A stretch of 33,989 nucleotides of DNA, taken from contig JAIRVH010000086.1 in assembly GCA_031253985.1 (NCBI GenBank), forward strand, positions 1-33,989, given 5' to 3'. The position numbers and the translations under genes were made by a program. Below the pieces are notes generated by a model. It did not search any database and was not told the DNA's origin. It saw nothing but the letters and a program-made list of their open reading frames with translations. Source of the DNA: Sphingobacterium sp. Lineage in GTDB: Bacteria; Bacteroidota; Bacteroidia; Sphingobacteriales; Sphingobacteriaceae. Within the stretch, counting starts at the first letter, position 1. Each line of letters starts with the position of its first letter. This document shows, in pieces, positions 24,703 through 32,807 of the stretch.

Positions 24703-25890
24703 ATGACAGTTTCTCTTCGGGAGGTCAATCAAAAGATTTTAGGCTACGTATCTTTAACTTTCCTTGGTTATTTCACGATCGGCCTATCGCTTGCAACTCT
24801 CCCCATTTTTATCCACCAGACCTTAGGATTTAACACCATCATTGCTGGCCTGGTCATCAGCGTTCAATATATTGCGACATTTATGCTCCGCGGTTATGCC
24901 GGAAAAATTGTTGACACCAAGGGACCCAAGGTCTCTGTTTTGCGCAGCATGTTATTTTTTGCATTATCGGGCCTGCTTCTCCTCCTCGTATTTTTATTCA
25001 AATCTCACCCCTTTATAAGCTTAAGCCTCCTGCTTATTACCCGATTATTGACCGGAATCGGCGAAGGCCTCGTCGGTGCCAGTCCTATAAATTGGGCATT
25101 GATGGAACTGGGTGATGAACACGCGGCCAAGGCAATCTCTTTCAATGGGATAGCCAGTTATGGAGCATTAGCTATCGGAGCTCCATTAGGTGTATTGATG
25201 GTAGACCATGTCAGCTATGAAACTTTAGCTTTTCTGACTATTGCTGTGGGCATATTCGGCTACCTATACTGCCGCTCAAAAACACCTTACCGGGTAAGCC
25301 GAGAAAAAACTGAAACAGTCAGTTTTAAACGTGTGCTGCTTTTAGTAGCTCCTTTTGGAGTCTGCCTCGCTTTAGGTGGTCTTGGATTTGGAAGTATTTC
25401 CACTTTTATGACCCTTTATTATGAGCACTTCAACTGGCAGAACGGCGCAGCATGTTTAACTGTATTTGGAATCTTCTTTATTCTGACAAGGTTAGTATTC
25501 AATAAAGTCATCGACCAGTACGGAGGACTAAAAGTTGCCTTGGTAAGTCTCTTCGTTGAAACACTGGGTCTGATGGTTATCGCTACTGCTATCCATCCCC
25601 TATGGACACTCTTAGGGGCCGCTCTAACTGGCCTAGGCTTCTCCCTCGTATTTCCGGCACTTGGTGTAGAAGCAATCAAAAGGGTTGATCAAAATCAACA
25701 GGGTGCTGCTTTGGCAGCATATGGTTTATTTATCGACATATCCCTAGGGATCACAGGACCTTTAATCGGATTTGTTGCCAATAACATGGGTATGACAGCT
25801 ATATACCCTTTTAGCACCATAATGGTTTCTATCGGTTTTGCTGTCGTTGGAAATATTCTTTATAATAAACGGAAAGCGCTGGCAAAATAG
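24703..25890 (+). CDS. MFS transporter, YhhS-like
   Basis: A 395-residue major facilitator protein with about 12 hydrophobic helices, inner membrane. The first helices read GYFTIGLSLATLPIFIHQTLGFNTIIAGLVISVQYIATFMLRGYAG with the loop 2-3 motif AGKIVDTKGPK, closely like the E. coli YhhS/YfcJ group of putative drug or sugar exporters. The central loop (about 195-208, RSKTPYRVSREKTE) separates the two six-helix halves. Helix 11 has AAYGLFIDISLGITGPLIG. Substrate unknown. It may be co-transcribed with the lipoprotein gene but has its own promoter-like element, and it ends just before two perfect palindromes. Confidence 0.92.
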   Translation: MTVSLREVNQKILGYVSLTFLGYFTIGLSLATLPIFIHQTLGFNTIIAGLVISVQYIATFMLRGYAGKIVDTKGPKVSVLRSMLFFALSGLLLLLVFLFKSHPFISLSLLLITRLLTGIGEGLVGASPINWALMELGDEHAAKAISFNGIASYGALAIGAPLGVLMVDHVSYETLAFLTIAVGIFGYLYCRSKTPYRVSREKTETVSFKRVLLLVAPFGVCLALGGLGFGSISTFMTLYYEHFNWQNGAACLTVFGIFFILTRLVFNKVIDQYGGLKVALVSLFVETLGLMVIATAIHPLWTLLGAALTGLGFSLVFPALGVEAIKRVDQNQQGAALAAYGLFIDISLGITGPLIGFVANNMGMTAIYPFSTIMVSIGFAVVGNILYNKRKALAK

Positions 25891-25904
25891 TCCATTGCAA
25901 TGGA
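25891..25904. repeat. Perfect 14-base palindrome
   Basis: TCCATTGCAATGGA begins at the base after the MFS stop codon. It has no loop and no T-run, so it looks more like a protein-binding site or half of a processing structure than a terminator. Confidence 0.5.
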
Positions 25905-25929
25905 AATAAGGACTTGTCAAATCGTTTAA

Positions 25930-25973
25930 TACAACGAAGAGCGGCAGTGTATACACTGCCGCTCTTTGTTGTA
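25930..25973. terminator. 44-base loopless palindrome, probable bidirectional terminator
   Basis: The 44 bases are self-complementary with a single G-T type mismatch and no loop, centred on GTGTATACAC, with GC-rich flanks GAGCGGCA / TGCCGCTC. It lies between the convergent MFS and fabV genes. The T tracts are interrupted (TTTGTTGT), so termination is likely but not certain. Confidence 0.65.
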
Positions 25974-25988
25974 GTTAACTCCTTTATG

Positions 25989-27191
25989 TTAGCCTTCAAT
26001 ACTAGGTACACCAACAACTTCATTGGTATCCGCATTGTAGTCGATGCCATCAAAATTGAAACCGAATAAATTGAAAAACTCATTACGGTAACCTTCAATA
26101 TCTGAAATTTCAGCTAAGTTTTCGGTTGTCGCTTTTTCCCACAACGCCGCAACTTCAGCTTGAACATCTTCACGCATTTCTAAATCGTCCACGCGGATAC
26201 GGCCTTTATCGTCAAGCAATACCTTTCCGTCGGCTGTATAAAGACGCTCAGCAAACAAACGTTGCATCTGCTCAATTGTACCTTCATGAATTCCTTTCTC
26301 TTTCATTACTTTATACAATAAAGAAATGTATAAAGGAACCACAGGAATAGCAGAACTTGATTGTGTAACCAAGGCTTTATTAACAGATACATAAGATACA
26401 CCATGAATATCGCTCAAAATAGCGTTTATCGCAGGCACCGTTCCTTCTAAATCATCTTTAGCACGACCAATAGTACCATTACGATAAATCGGATAAGTAA
26501 GCTCAGGGCCTATATAAGAATAAGCAACTGTTTTAGCGCCATCGGCCAATACACCAGCAGCTTTCAGATCTTCGATCCAAAATTTCCAATCCTCTCCACC
26601 CATTACAGCTACCGTATTGGCAATATCCTCTTCATTTTCTACCGGCTGAATAGTAATATCTGAAATTACACCGGTATGAAAATCTACAGTTTTATTGGTA
26701 AACGGTTCGTGTATTGGTTTCAAAACAGAAGCGTGTGCCACGCCAGTCTTTGGATGCGTACGGCGCGGTGAGGCCAAACTATAAACCACTAAATCAACCT
26801 GTCCCAAATCTTTTTTAATAAGCTCTATGGTTTGTTTTTTCACTTCGTCTGAAAACGCATCACCATTAATACTTTTGGCATATAATCCCGCTTCATGCGC
26901 TTCTTTTTCAAAAGCTGCGGAGTTGTACCAGCCCGCAGTTCCCGGCTTGCCTTCTGCTGCAGGTTTTTCAAAAAATACACCGATTGTAGCAGCTCCAGAA
27001 CCAAATGCTGCAGAAATCCGAGATGCAATACCAAATCCTGTAGAAGCACCGATCACCAATACTTTCTTCGGACCATTCGCGATCTCACCTTTGGATTTCA
27101 CGTATTCAATTTGATTTTTAATGTTTTGCGCAGCCCCTTGTGGATGCGAGGTTAAACAAATAAAACCTCTAGTTCTTGGTTGTATAATCAT
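25989..27191 (-). CDS. fabV: Enoyl-[acyl-carrier-protein] reductase FabV (trans-2-enoyl-CoA reductase)
   Basis: A 400-residue NADH-dependent enoyl reductase of fatty-acid synthesis. The opening MIIQPRTRGFICLTSHP is diagnostic, followed by the nucleotide-binding motif LVIGASTGFGIASRI (about 45-59). The active site YX8K is Tyr235 and Lys244 in YPIYRNGTIGRAK. Length matches FabV (about 400), well above FabI (about 260). FabV enzymes are typically insensitive to triclosan. Cytoplasmic. The gene is alone on the minus strand, divergent from the EamA gene across 161 bases; a TTATTTTG element near its start in the leader is suggestive but not a full -7 match. It ends at the large palindrome shared with the MFS gene. 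Confidence 0.97.
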   Translation of the reverse strand: MIIQPRTRGFICLTSHPQGAAQNIKNQIEYVKSKGEIANGPKKVLVIGASTGFGIASRISAAFGSGAATIGVFFEKPAAEGKPGTAGWYNSAAFEKEAHEAGLYAKSINGDAFSDEVKKQTIELIKKDLGQVDLVVYSLASPRRTHPKTGVAHASVLKPIHEPFTNKTVDFHTGVISDITIQPVENEEDIANTVAVMGGEDWKFWIEDLKAAGVLADGAKTVAYSYIGPELTYPIYRNGTIGRAKDDLEGTVPAINAILSDIHGVSYVSVNKALVTQSSSAIPVVPLYISLLYKVMKEKGIHEGTIEQMQRLFAERLYTADGKVLLDDKGRIRVDDLEMREDVQAEVAALWEKATTENLAEISDIEGYRNEFFNLFGFNFDGIDYNADTNEVVGVPSIEG

Positions 27192-27352
27192 CTTGATTAA
27201 TTTTCTTACTACTTGTTTTATTGATTAGGCAAAATAAGGAATTTTAAATGAGAAAATCGTGATAAAAATCAATTAGTTTTTGTTTCATTTTCAATTGAAC
27301 GGGCATTTGCTTACTTTCACAAAGTGAAGTTTACATCCTATTCATCTTCTTT

Positions 27353-28291
27353 ATGCCAGTCCAATTTACAATAAAAAAGAATAAAAATAATGCACTCCTC
27401 CTCGGAACTTTAGCCGCTTTATTTTTTGCCAGCACTTTTGTACTCAATCGCATCATGGCGGTATCGGGTGGAAGCTGGCAATGGACAGCCTCTTTACGTT
27501 TTATCTGGATGCTTCCAATCTTGGTCCTTATTGTTGCTATCCGAGGAAATCTCGTCAGTTTACTCAAAGAAATTAAATCCAATCTGCTTCAATGGCTATT
27601 GTGGAGTACCATCGGATTTGGTGTATTCTATGCGACACTCACGTATGGCGCAAATTATGGACCATCCTGGCTGGTTGCGAGTACCTTCGAATTCACCATT
27701 ATTGCCGGGATGTTTATTGGGCCCCTGCTCGAGAAAAAAGGCCATCGAAAAGGCTTGTCAAAAGCCTCTCTCCTCTTTTCCGTTATTATTTTTTGCGGCA
27801 TCCTGCTCATGCAGATCTCCGAAGCTCGATCGACTTCCCTGAAGGCCATGTTATTAGGAACCATCCCCGTATTAATCGGCGCAGTTGCCTATCCCTTAGG
27901 CAACCGTAAAATGATGAAAATTTCGGGCAATAAACTGGATGCTTTTCAGCGTACCTTGGGAATGACACTATGCAGCATGCCATTTTGGATTGTGCTTAGT
28001 CTATTCGGATATGCCGAAAATGGACTGCCTACAGATAGTCAGCTCTTCCAGACCTTCCTAGTTGCTTTATGTTCGGGGGTAATAGCAACACTGCTATTTT
28101 TCACAGCTACCGACCTGGTCCATCATGACCATAAGGCCCTTGCCGCAGTCGAAGCAACGCAGGCTATGGAAGTTATTTTTACATTAATCGGTGAAATCCT
28201 TATCCTGCATGCCGCGCTTCCAACAATGTATTCTTGCCTCGGTATTCTCATGGTGGTCATCGGGATGATACTGCATAGCCGATCAAGCTAA
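27353..28291 (+). CDS. DMT-superfamily transporter (EamA / multidrug-resistance EmrE-type)
   Basis: A 312-residue inner-membrane protein with about ten hydrophobic helices in two five-helix halves, the EamA layout. Representative stretches are LLLGTLAALFFASTFVLNRIM, WQWTASLRFIWMLPILVLIV, GFGVFYATLTYGANYGPSWL and, in the second half, LLGTIPVLIGAVAYPLGNRK and ALCSGVIATLLFFTATDL. The ending VEATQAMEVIFTLIGEILIL is typical. Family members export amino acids, drugs or metabolites; the substrate is unknown. Single gene, diverging from fabV and converging on the ABC transporter gene with a gap of only 9 bases and no terminator. Confidence 0.88.
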   Translation: MPVQFTIKKNKNNALLLGTLAALFFASTFVLNRIMAVSGGSWQWTASLRFIWMLPILVLIVAIRGNLVSLLKEIKSNLLQWLLWSTIGFGVFYATLTYGANYGPSWLVASTFEFTIIAGMFIGPLLEKKGHRKGLSKASLLFSVIIFCGILLMQISEARSTSLKAMLLGTIPVLIGAVAYPLGNRKMMKISGNKLDAFQRTLGMTLCSMPFWIVLSLFGYAENGLPTDSQLFQTFLVALCSGVIATLLFFTATDLVHHDHKALAAVEATQAMEVIFTLIGEILILHAALPTMYSCLGILMVVIGMILHSRSS

Positions 28292-28300
28292 CCTTTCTAT

Positions 28301-30091
28301 TCATCGCTCATCGGATTGCAATGTCCTGCTTATTTTATTTAAATTCAAACTATTGGCCATGGCAGAAAAAATGTCGTAATAGGTACCTTTATTTGCATAA
28401 AGATCTTCGTGCTGACCTTTTTCTACAACACGACCTTTTTCCATCACCACAATCGCATTGGAATCAATGATCTGAGATATGCTATGAGAAACGATGATGA
28501 CCGTACGATCTTTTTTGATCGCATCTAAGCTATTTTTGATCTGTTCGGTAGCAATGGCATCCAGATTAGCTGTAGGCTCATCGAGAAAGATAATAGGAGG
28601 ATTTTTCAAAAATAAGCGTGCGATTGCGATCCGCTGCTGTTGCCCACCGGACAACGACTGGGCATCAGCATCATACCCTTTAGGAAGCTCCATGATCTGT
28701 TCGTGAATGTAAGCTTTTTTTGCCGCCTCGATAACCTCTTCCCACGAGCTGCCCATTTTACCATATTCGATATTCTCAAAAATAGTTCCTTTAAAAATAT
28801 GGTTGCGCTGCAGCACCATTCCGATATGCTGACGGAGAAAAGCCGTATCGTAACTGGCCAGATCTACGCCATCCAAAAAAATCTGCCCATGGCTAGGTTC
28901 GTAAAACTTGTCCAGTAAATTGATAATCGTACTTTTTCCCGCACCACTCAAACCAACCAAAGCCGTTATTTCATTGGGTTTAATAGCAAAGCTCACATCC
29001 TTCAAGGCAACTGTCCCATTGGGATATTCAAAAGATACATGTCTCAATTCCAAATCTCCGCGTATGTGAGCAGGCTTATAATTACCTTTGGATTCAATCT
29101 GCTCATCGGATTCCAAAATCTCAAAAAAGGATTCAGAATAAATCAAAGCATCATTTACTTCATCGTATATACGATGAAGCTGGCGTATGGGCGCCGAGAC
29201 GTTATTGAATAACATGATATGAAACATAATGGCGCCAATAGTAATCTGACCAGAAAGCACCAGATAGGCCGTTAAAACGATGATAATGACGACAGCTATC
29301 TGTTCGACAAAATTTTTAATACTATCATACAGGAAACTTGTTTTACGGGTTGCCATCTGATTTTCGGTCATTTCATATTGGATCTTCTCATGGCGCCTGG
29401 CCTCTTCCGGCTCACGGACAAAAGATTTGATAACCAAAATTGAATCGATCAAACTAATAATCCGGTTATTTTTTGATTCCCGATAATTGCGCATCTGTCT
29501 CCGGAAACCTGTTAATTTTGACGCCTGAGCTTGACCGATATAGAGATACAAAGGAATCACAGCTACGCCGACCAAACCTACGTATACATTTGCGTAGAAC
29601 ATACAGATGAGCGCAATGATTGCGTTCGCAAACAAAGGAAGAATATCAATAAAAAAATTCTGTACCAACCGCGTCAATGAACTAATTCCTGCATCAATCC
29701 GGGTAGCCAATTTTCCGCTTTCATTATCTGCTGAGGTATAGAAAGCCAGCCTATAGGTTAAGATACGGTCAACAATCGACTGAGAGAAGTCACGGGCAAT
29801 ATAGATCCGGAGTTTTTCACCATAAAACTTCTGCCCAAACTGAACCAAAGCATAAATAATCTCCTTCGCTAACAAGACGATACTGATCATACCAACGAGA
29901 TACATGCCTTTGGACAAGGGTTCTTTGGCAACCATCAGCACATTAATCTGGTCTACGGTATAACGCAAGATAAAAGCGTTGATCTGCGCGGCAAAGGAAC
30001 CAACTACGGTCAATAGCAGGGTATAAATAATCAGTCTACGGTAGGGCTTGGCAAAGGGAACAATTTTTTTAAATAATTGCGGAATAGTCAT
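28301..30091 (-). CDS. ABC exporter, fused membrane and ATP-binding domains
   Basis: A 596-residue type IV ABC half-transporter that works as a dimer. Residues about 15-310 hold six transmembrane helices with the coupling-loop region IARDFSQSIVDRILTYRLAF. The ATPase domain follows: Walker A GLSGAGKST (about 380), Q-loop, signature LSGGQQQR (about 482), Walker B PPIIFLDEPTANLD (about 498-511) and the switch His of VSHSISQI (about 537). The frame extends another 66 codons upstream (to 30289), but that part is not transporter-like, and the terminator of the next gene lies at its upstream end, so the ATG at 30091 (MTIPQLFKKIVPFAKPYRR) is chosen. Exporter of lipids, drugs or peptides; substrate unknown. 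Confidence 0.92.
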   Translation of the reverse strand: MTIPQLFKKIVPFAKPYRRLIIYTLLLTVVGSFAAQINAFILRYTVDQINVLMVAKEPLSKGMYLVGMISIVLLAKEIIYALVQFGQKFYGEKLRIYIARDFSQSIVDRILTYRLAFYTSADNESGKLATRIDAGISSLTRLVQNFFIDILPLFANAIIALICMFYANVYVGLVGVAVIPLYLYIGQAQASKLTGFRRQMRNYRESKNNRIISLIDSILVIKSFVREPEEARRHEKIQYEMTENQMATRKTSFLYDSIKNFVEQIAVVIIIVLTAYLVLSGQITIGAIMFHIMLFNNVSAPIRQLHRIYDEVNDALIYSESFFEILESDEQIESKGNYKPAHIRGDLELRHVSFEYPNGTVALKDVSFAIKPNEITALVGLSGAGKSTIINLLDKFYEPSHGQIFLDGVDLASYDTAFLRQHIGMVLQRNHIFKGTIFENIEYGKMGSSWEEVIEAAKKAYIHEQIMELPKGYDADAQSLSGGQQQRIAIARLFLKNPPIIFLDEPTANLDAIATEQIKNSLDAIKKDRTVIIVSHSISQIIDSNAIVVMEKGRVVEKGQHEDLYANKGTYYDIFSAMANSLNLNKISRTLQSDER

Positions 30092-30274
30092 TGAAATCAA
30101 TTTTATACTGGGCAAACAAATAATCTGACGACATTGTTTAAAGCTAAGCATAAAATCGGGAAGATCACTACGGAAGAATAGGATAAAAAAGAGGATGTCC
30201 AAAAAGTAAAAAACTCTTTGAGAATTGGATATTTGAAAAGTTCCTGTATGAGTATATGTTAAAATATATAGAAA

Positions 30275-30309
30275 AAAGGGACTATCCAACCTTTTTGGAC
30301 AGCCCCTTT
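30275..30309 (-). terminator. Terminator of the S1/P1 nuclease gene
   Basis: On the minus strand a 15-base-pair stem (30309-30295 with 30289-30275; two G-U pairs) with a 5-base loop is followed by T6. It lies about 25 bases after the nuclease stop and upstream of the chosen start of the ABC gene. Confidence 0.8.
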
Positions 30310-30334
30310 CTAAAAATGCTTTAGCTGACCTAGG

Positions 30335-31129
30335 TTATCCGAAGATCCGGTTCAGTACTTTCGCCAGACGCAAACCACCTTTCAGCATGCATTGCTCCAT
30401 GATATCTTTATTTTGGTAGACATATGAATAAGACAAGTTGGCATTATTGGCGACGTCGGCATAAATCTTTTCAGCCAATTGATTCGATTCGTACAACCAA
30501 TTGGAAAGCTCCCCTGCAGCCAGCTGCGCATTCTCTTGCTTATTATTTACATCCAGAACAGTTGCATACTCTGTATAGCTATACTTTTCATTATCCACAA
30601 GATCACTATCCCATACACGGTGAATATTGGATTTCTTTCCAAACCAACTCACTTCAATCTTATTTCCACCCTGATCTTCGGCACGGCTAACGTGCATGGG
30701 TTGATGCGCATCGCCCAAAATATGGATCAGGAAATACAGATTTTGTTTTTGTTGATCCATCGGAACCGTCTTATCTGCAAACGACTTTTCGATACGAATC
30801 GCCGTCTTATATAAATTCTCATCAGCCGAGTTTTCCAGCCCCAGTTGAAATTCAGCCCAAGGTAAATTTGAATTTAAATTTATAAAATGTGAATTACCCA
30901 GCTTTTTAAACTCAGGATTAGGGTCTGACTTGATAAAATCACCCCAATTGGCCCAGTATGCCAGCTTTTGCTGTCCAATGATTTTTCCAATATTCTTCTT
31001 AGCCTTTCTGGTCAAATGACGTTCCGCAATTTCAGCGACTACACGATGACCTATGGTTCCCCATGCAAATACCGATGAAAGCTGAAAACACAATGCCATC
31101 GCCAGCAAACCCTTAATCATTTTTTTCAT
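30335..31129 (-). CDS. S1/P1-type zinc nuclease, exported
   Basis: A 264-residue secreted or periplasmic nuclease cleaving single-stranded nucleic acids and 3' phosphates. The signal peptide is cut after Ala22 (SSVFA/WGTIGH), which exposes Trp23 as the mature N-terminus; its backbone and His28 bind zinc in this family. Other ligands are in WGDFIKSDP, SHFINL, the motif HILGDAHQPMHVSR and NIHRVWDSDLV. All of the trinuclear zinc set appears present. The mature length of about 240 fits bacterial S1/P1 enzymes, which lack the longer fungal C-terminus. It is a single gene ended by its own hairpin; it probably supplies phosphate or nucleosides from external nucleic acid (inference). Confidence 0.94.
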   Translation of the reverse strand: MKKMIKGLLAMALCFQLSSVFAWGTIGHRVVAEIAERHLTRKAKKNIGKIIGQQKLAYWANWGDFIKSDPNPEFKKLGNSHFINLNSNLPWAEFQLGLENSADENLYKTAIRIEKSFADKTVPMDQQKQNLYFLIHILGDAHQPMHVSRAEDQGGNKIEVSWFGKKSNIHRVWDSDLVDNEKYSYTEYATVLDVNNKQENAQLAAGELSNWLYESNQLAEKIYADVANNANLSYSYVYQNKDIMEQCMLKGGLRLAKVLNRIFG

Positions 31130-31250
31130 TAGATTGTCGTTTTAAATGATAATAAGACTCTTACATGCTAATGCATTCGACTCCACAGAAGTGGTTGTAA
31201 ATGCCTATTCAAACTTGTAATAGTCCATCTTAGTATATATTGAATTTTAA

Positions 31251-31712
31251 TTATTTGAAAATATCGAAAGCATATTTTGCGGAGGACCAAAACTCATCCA
31301 GCGCAATCATCCGTGGCTTGAAAAAAGAGATCAGCTCAGGCCAATCTTCTTCTTTAAAAACACTATAACCATCCAGACTTGCATATATCTGACAAACAGG
31401 CTTCCCATAGTCATCCCTGCCGTCCATATCCCAAATCCATTCTTCACCCAAAAGATCATGTAATAAAGCCTTATATTGAAGAAATTGTTCGGCCATTAAA
31501 GCTCGGATACCTGCATCGGACTGAGACCATTGTATCGCAATCTTGGCTACTTTTTTATCTGCATCCATTTTGAAGAATAAATGCTTTATACCTGTTTTGT
31601 AATTAATCCAATTGGCCTTCTCACCGTCTGCAGATAAATGTAAAGCCATAAACTGACCAAACTTCGTCCAGAACACCTGTTTTAATTGCTTTATTTCTTC
31701 CCTTGAATACAC
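31251..31712 (-). CDS. DUF4268-family protein
   Basis: A 153-residue cytoplasmic protein matching the DUF4268 family by overall pattern: the opening REEIKQLKQVFWTKFGQFM, the middle KANWINYKTGIKHLFFKMDADKKVAKIAIQ and the Trp-rich ending DLLGEEWIWDM, YSVFKEEDWPELISFFKPRMIALDEFW. Trp content is high (W14, W35, W62 and several near 92-140). No known catalytic motif. The start is GTG at 31712; no ATG is available upstream in frame before the promoter. A good promoter lies immediately upstream and is divergent from the lipocalin gene. Some DUF4268 domains occur in restriction-type or DNA-modification contexts, but nothing of that sort is adjacent here. Function unknown. Confidence 0.8.
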   Translation of the reverse strand: MYSREEIKQLKQVFWTKFGQFMALHLSADGEKANWINYKTGIKHLFFKMDADKKVAKIAIQWSQSDAGIRALMAEQFLQYKALLHDLLGEEWIWDMDGRDDYGKPVCQIYASLDGYSVFKEEDWPELISFFKPRMIALDEFWSSAKYAFDIFK

Positions 31713-31732
31713 GGATACAACTTTTAAGTCAG

Positions 31733-31764
31733 CAAAATTAACAAAATAGCTCGGTATGTCTAAA
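31733..31764 (-). promoter_or_regulatory. Promoter of the DUF4268 gene
   Basis: Minus strand: TTTA (31764-31761), 20 bases, TAATTTTG (31740-31733), a full -7 match with one mismatch in the -33 box. The start site would lie about 15 bases before the GTG start codon. Confidence 0.45.
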
Positions 31765-31812
31765 CCTTATTGGTATCAAAATTGTTGTTTTACTAACAAA
31801 CAAATTCGAAAG

Positions 31813-32349
31813 ATGAACTTAGATAAAAAAAAATCACTCTTACTTTTGGCTGCGGCTGCAATTGGAACGGTAGCCTACAACGCTTTGAAGCCTGTTATCT
31901 CCCGTCCGGATGTCGTGGATCCTTTTGATTTAGATAAGTATCTTGGAAAATGGTATGAGATCGCCCGACTCGATTTCCATTGGGAAAGAGGATTAAGTCA
32001 GGTCTCTGCCGAATACAGCAAAAATAAAAATGGTACGATACGCGTCAATAACCAGGGCTATTCAGAAGAAAAGGAACGATGGAAACAATCTATCGGAAAA
32101 GCCAAATTTGTCAATGGTCCGCATGAAGGCGCACTTAAAGTCTCATTTTTTGGACCATTTTATAGTGGTTATAATGTTGTGAAAATAACGCCGGATTATA
32201 AATATGCACTCGTTTTTGGTGACAACCTCGACTATATGTGGATTTTGGGCCGCGAAACGGAGATCCCAGATAAAATCAGAAATGAATTTTTAACCTATGC
32301 ACTCCAATGCGGTTATGAGACCGGCGATCTTGTCTGGACCAAACATTAA
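31813..32349 (+). CDS. Lipocalin-family protein (Blc-like), membrane anchored
   Basis: A 178-residue lipocalin that probably binds lipids or other hydrophobic ligands. The signature block is KYLGKWYEIARLDFHWERG (GxW motif) near the N-terminus of the barrel; KVSFFGPFYSGYNVVKITPDYKYALVFGDN and YMWILGRETEIPDK follow, as in E. coli Blc. Unlike Blc there is no lipobox: residues 6-20 (SLLLLAAAAIGTVAYN) form a hydrophobic helix without Cys, so the protein is likely anchored by an uncleaved helix or exported otherwise. The ATG at 31813 is preferred over one 57 bases upstream, whose extra residues look random. Its stop codon overlaps that of the next minus-strand gene in TTAA at 32346-32349. Confidence 0.9.
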   Translation: MNLDKKKSLLLLAAAAIGTVAYNALKPVISRPDVVDPFDLDKYLGKWYEIARLDFHWERGLSQVSAEYSKNKNGTIRVNNQGYSEEKERWKQSIGKAKFVNGPHEGALKVSFFGPFYSGYNVVKITPDYKYALVFGDNLDYMWILGRETEIPDKIRNEFLTYALQCGYETGDLVWTKH

Positions 32350-32651
32350 TCGAAAATCGGCGCTAGTAGTTGATAATTTAATGTTGCATCCTGCTTCAGC
32401 ACATCAGCTATCTCTTCAAGATCCTCCGGACTGATAGCGTTTCTGATACCCGCATTATACAGGTTTGCCAAGAAAAGGGCTGCTTCGCGTTTTTGATCGA
32501 GGGACAGGATTCCGCTTCCAACATAGAAATTCAACACAGAAACAGCGTATTCACCAAACATGTTAAATCCAAAATCACCATTTTTCTGTAAGCAATAGCG
32601 CATCATTTTTTCGAAATCAGCTCGCAAGATATCTTTAGTCTCCGTATTCAT
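32346..32651 (-). CDS. Conserved-looking small protein of unknown function
   Basis: A 101-residue, mostly helical cytoplasmic protein with no membrane helix or signal. Helical segments are DILRADFEKMMRYCLQKNG, GEYAVSVLNFYVGSG, SLDQKREAALFLANLYNAGIRN and SPEDLEEIADVLKQDATLNY. I do not recognise it. The ATG at 32651 is chosen because an upstream ATG at 32705 adds 18 unrelated-looking residues. It overlaps the lipocalin stop codon by four bases, convergent. A regulatory or adaptor role is possible but not supported by any motif. Confidence 0.65.
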   Translation of the reverse strand: MNTETKDILRADFEKMMRYCLQKNGDFGFNMFGEYAVSVLNFYVGSGILSLDQKREAALFLANLYNAGIRNAISPEDLEEIADVLKQDATLNYQLLAPIFD

Positions 32652-32738
32652 GAAAATCTCTTTTTTAAGGGCGTAGAAGCAAATGTGTAGCGGATAAGCA
32701 TACACACTCTCCTACTAGGCCTGACAAAAGTGCAAAAA

Positions 32739-32783
32739 ATATCCCAAACAATGTACCGCTAAACAGTAGATTGTTTGGGATAT
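32739..32783 (-). terminator. Intrinsic terminator of the ammonium transporter gene
   Basis: A 14-base-pair perfect stem ATATCCCAAACAAT / ATTGTTTGGGATAT (32739-32752 and 32770-32783) with a 17-base loop; read on the minus strand it is followed by a T-run (TTTTTTGC). It is 25 bases after the transporter stop codon. Confidence 0.8.
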
Positions 32784-32807
32784 GTTATGCCTTATGCCGC
32801 GACTCGT

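Noticed and set aside
30197..30300. 10-base inverted repeat GTCCAAAAAG / CTTTTTGGAC, 84 bases apart, suggesting an antiterminator
   Set aside because: The distal arm is transcribed only after the terminator, so it cannot compete with it; probably chance.
31185..31196. CCACAGAAGTGG hairpin upstream of the nuclease as terminator of the DUF4268 gene
   Set aside because: Only four base pairs and no T-run on the minus strand.
31756..31812. Upstream ATG giving a 197-residue lipocalin
   Set aside because: The 19 extra residues are Cys/Tyr/Asn-rich and disrupt the N-terminal hydrophobic helix expected at the start.
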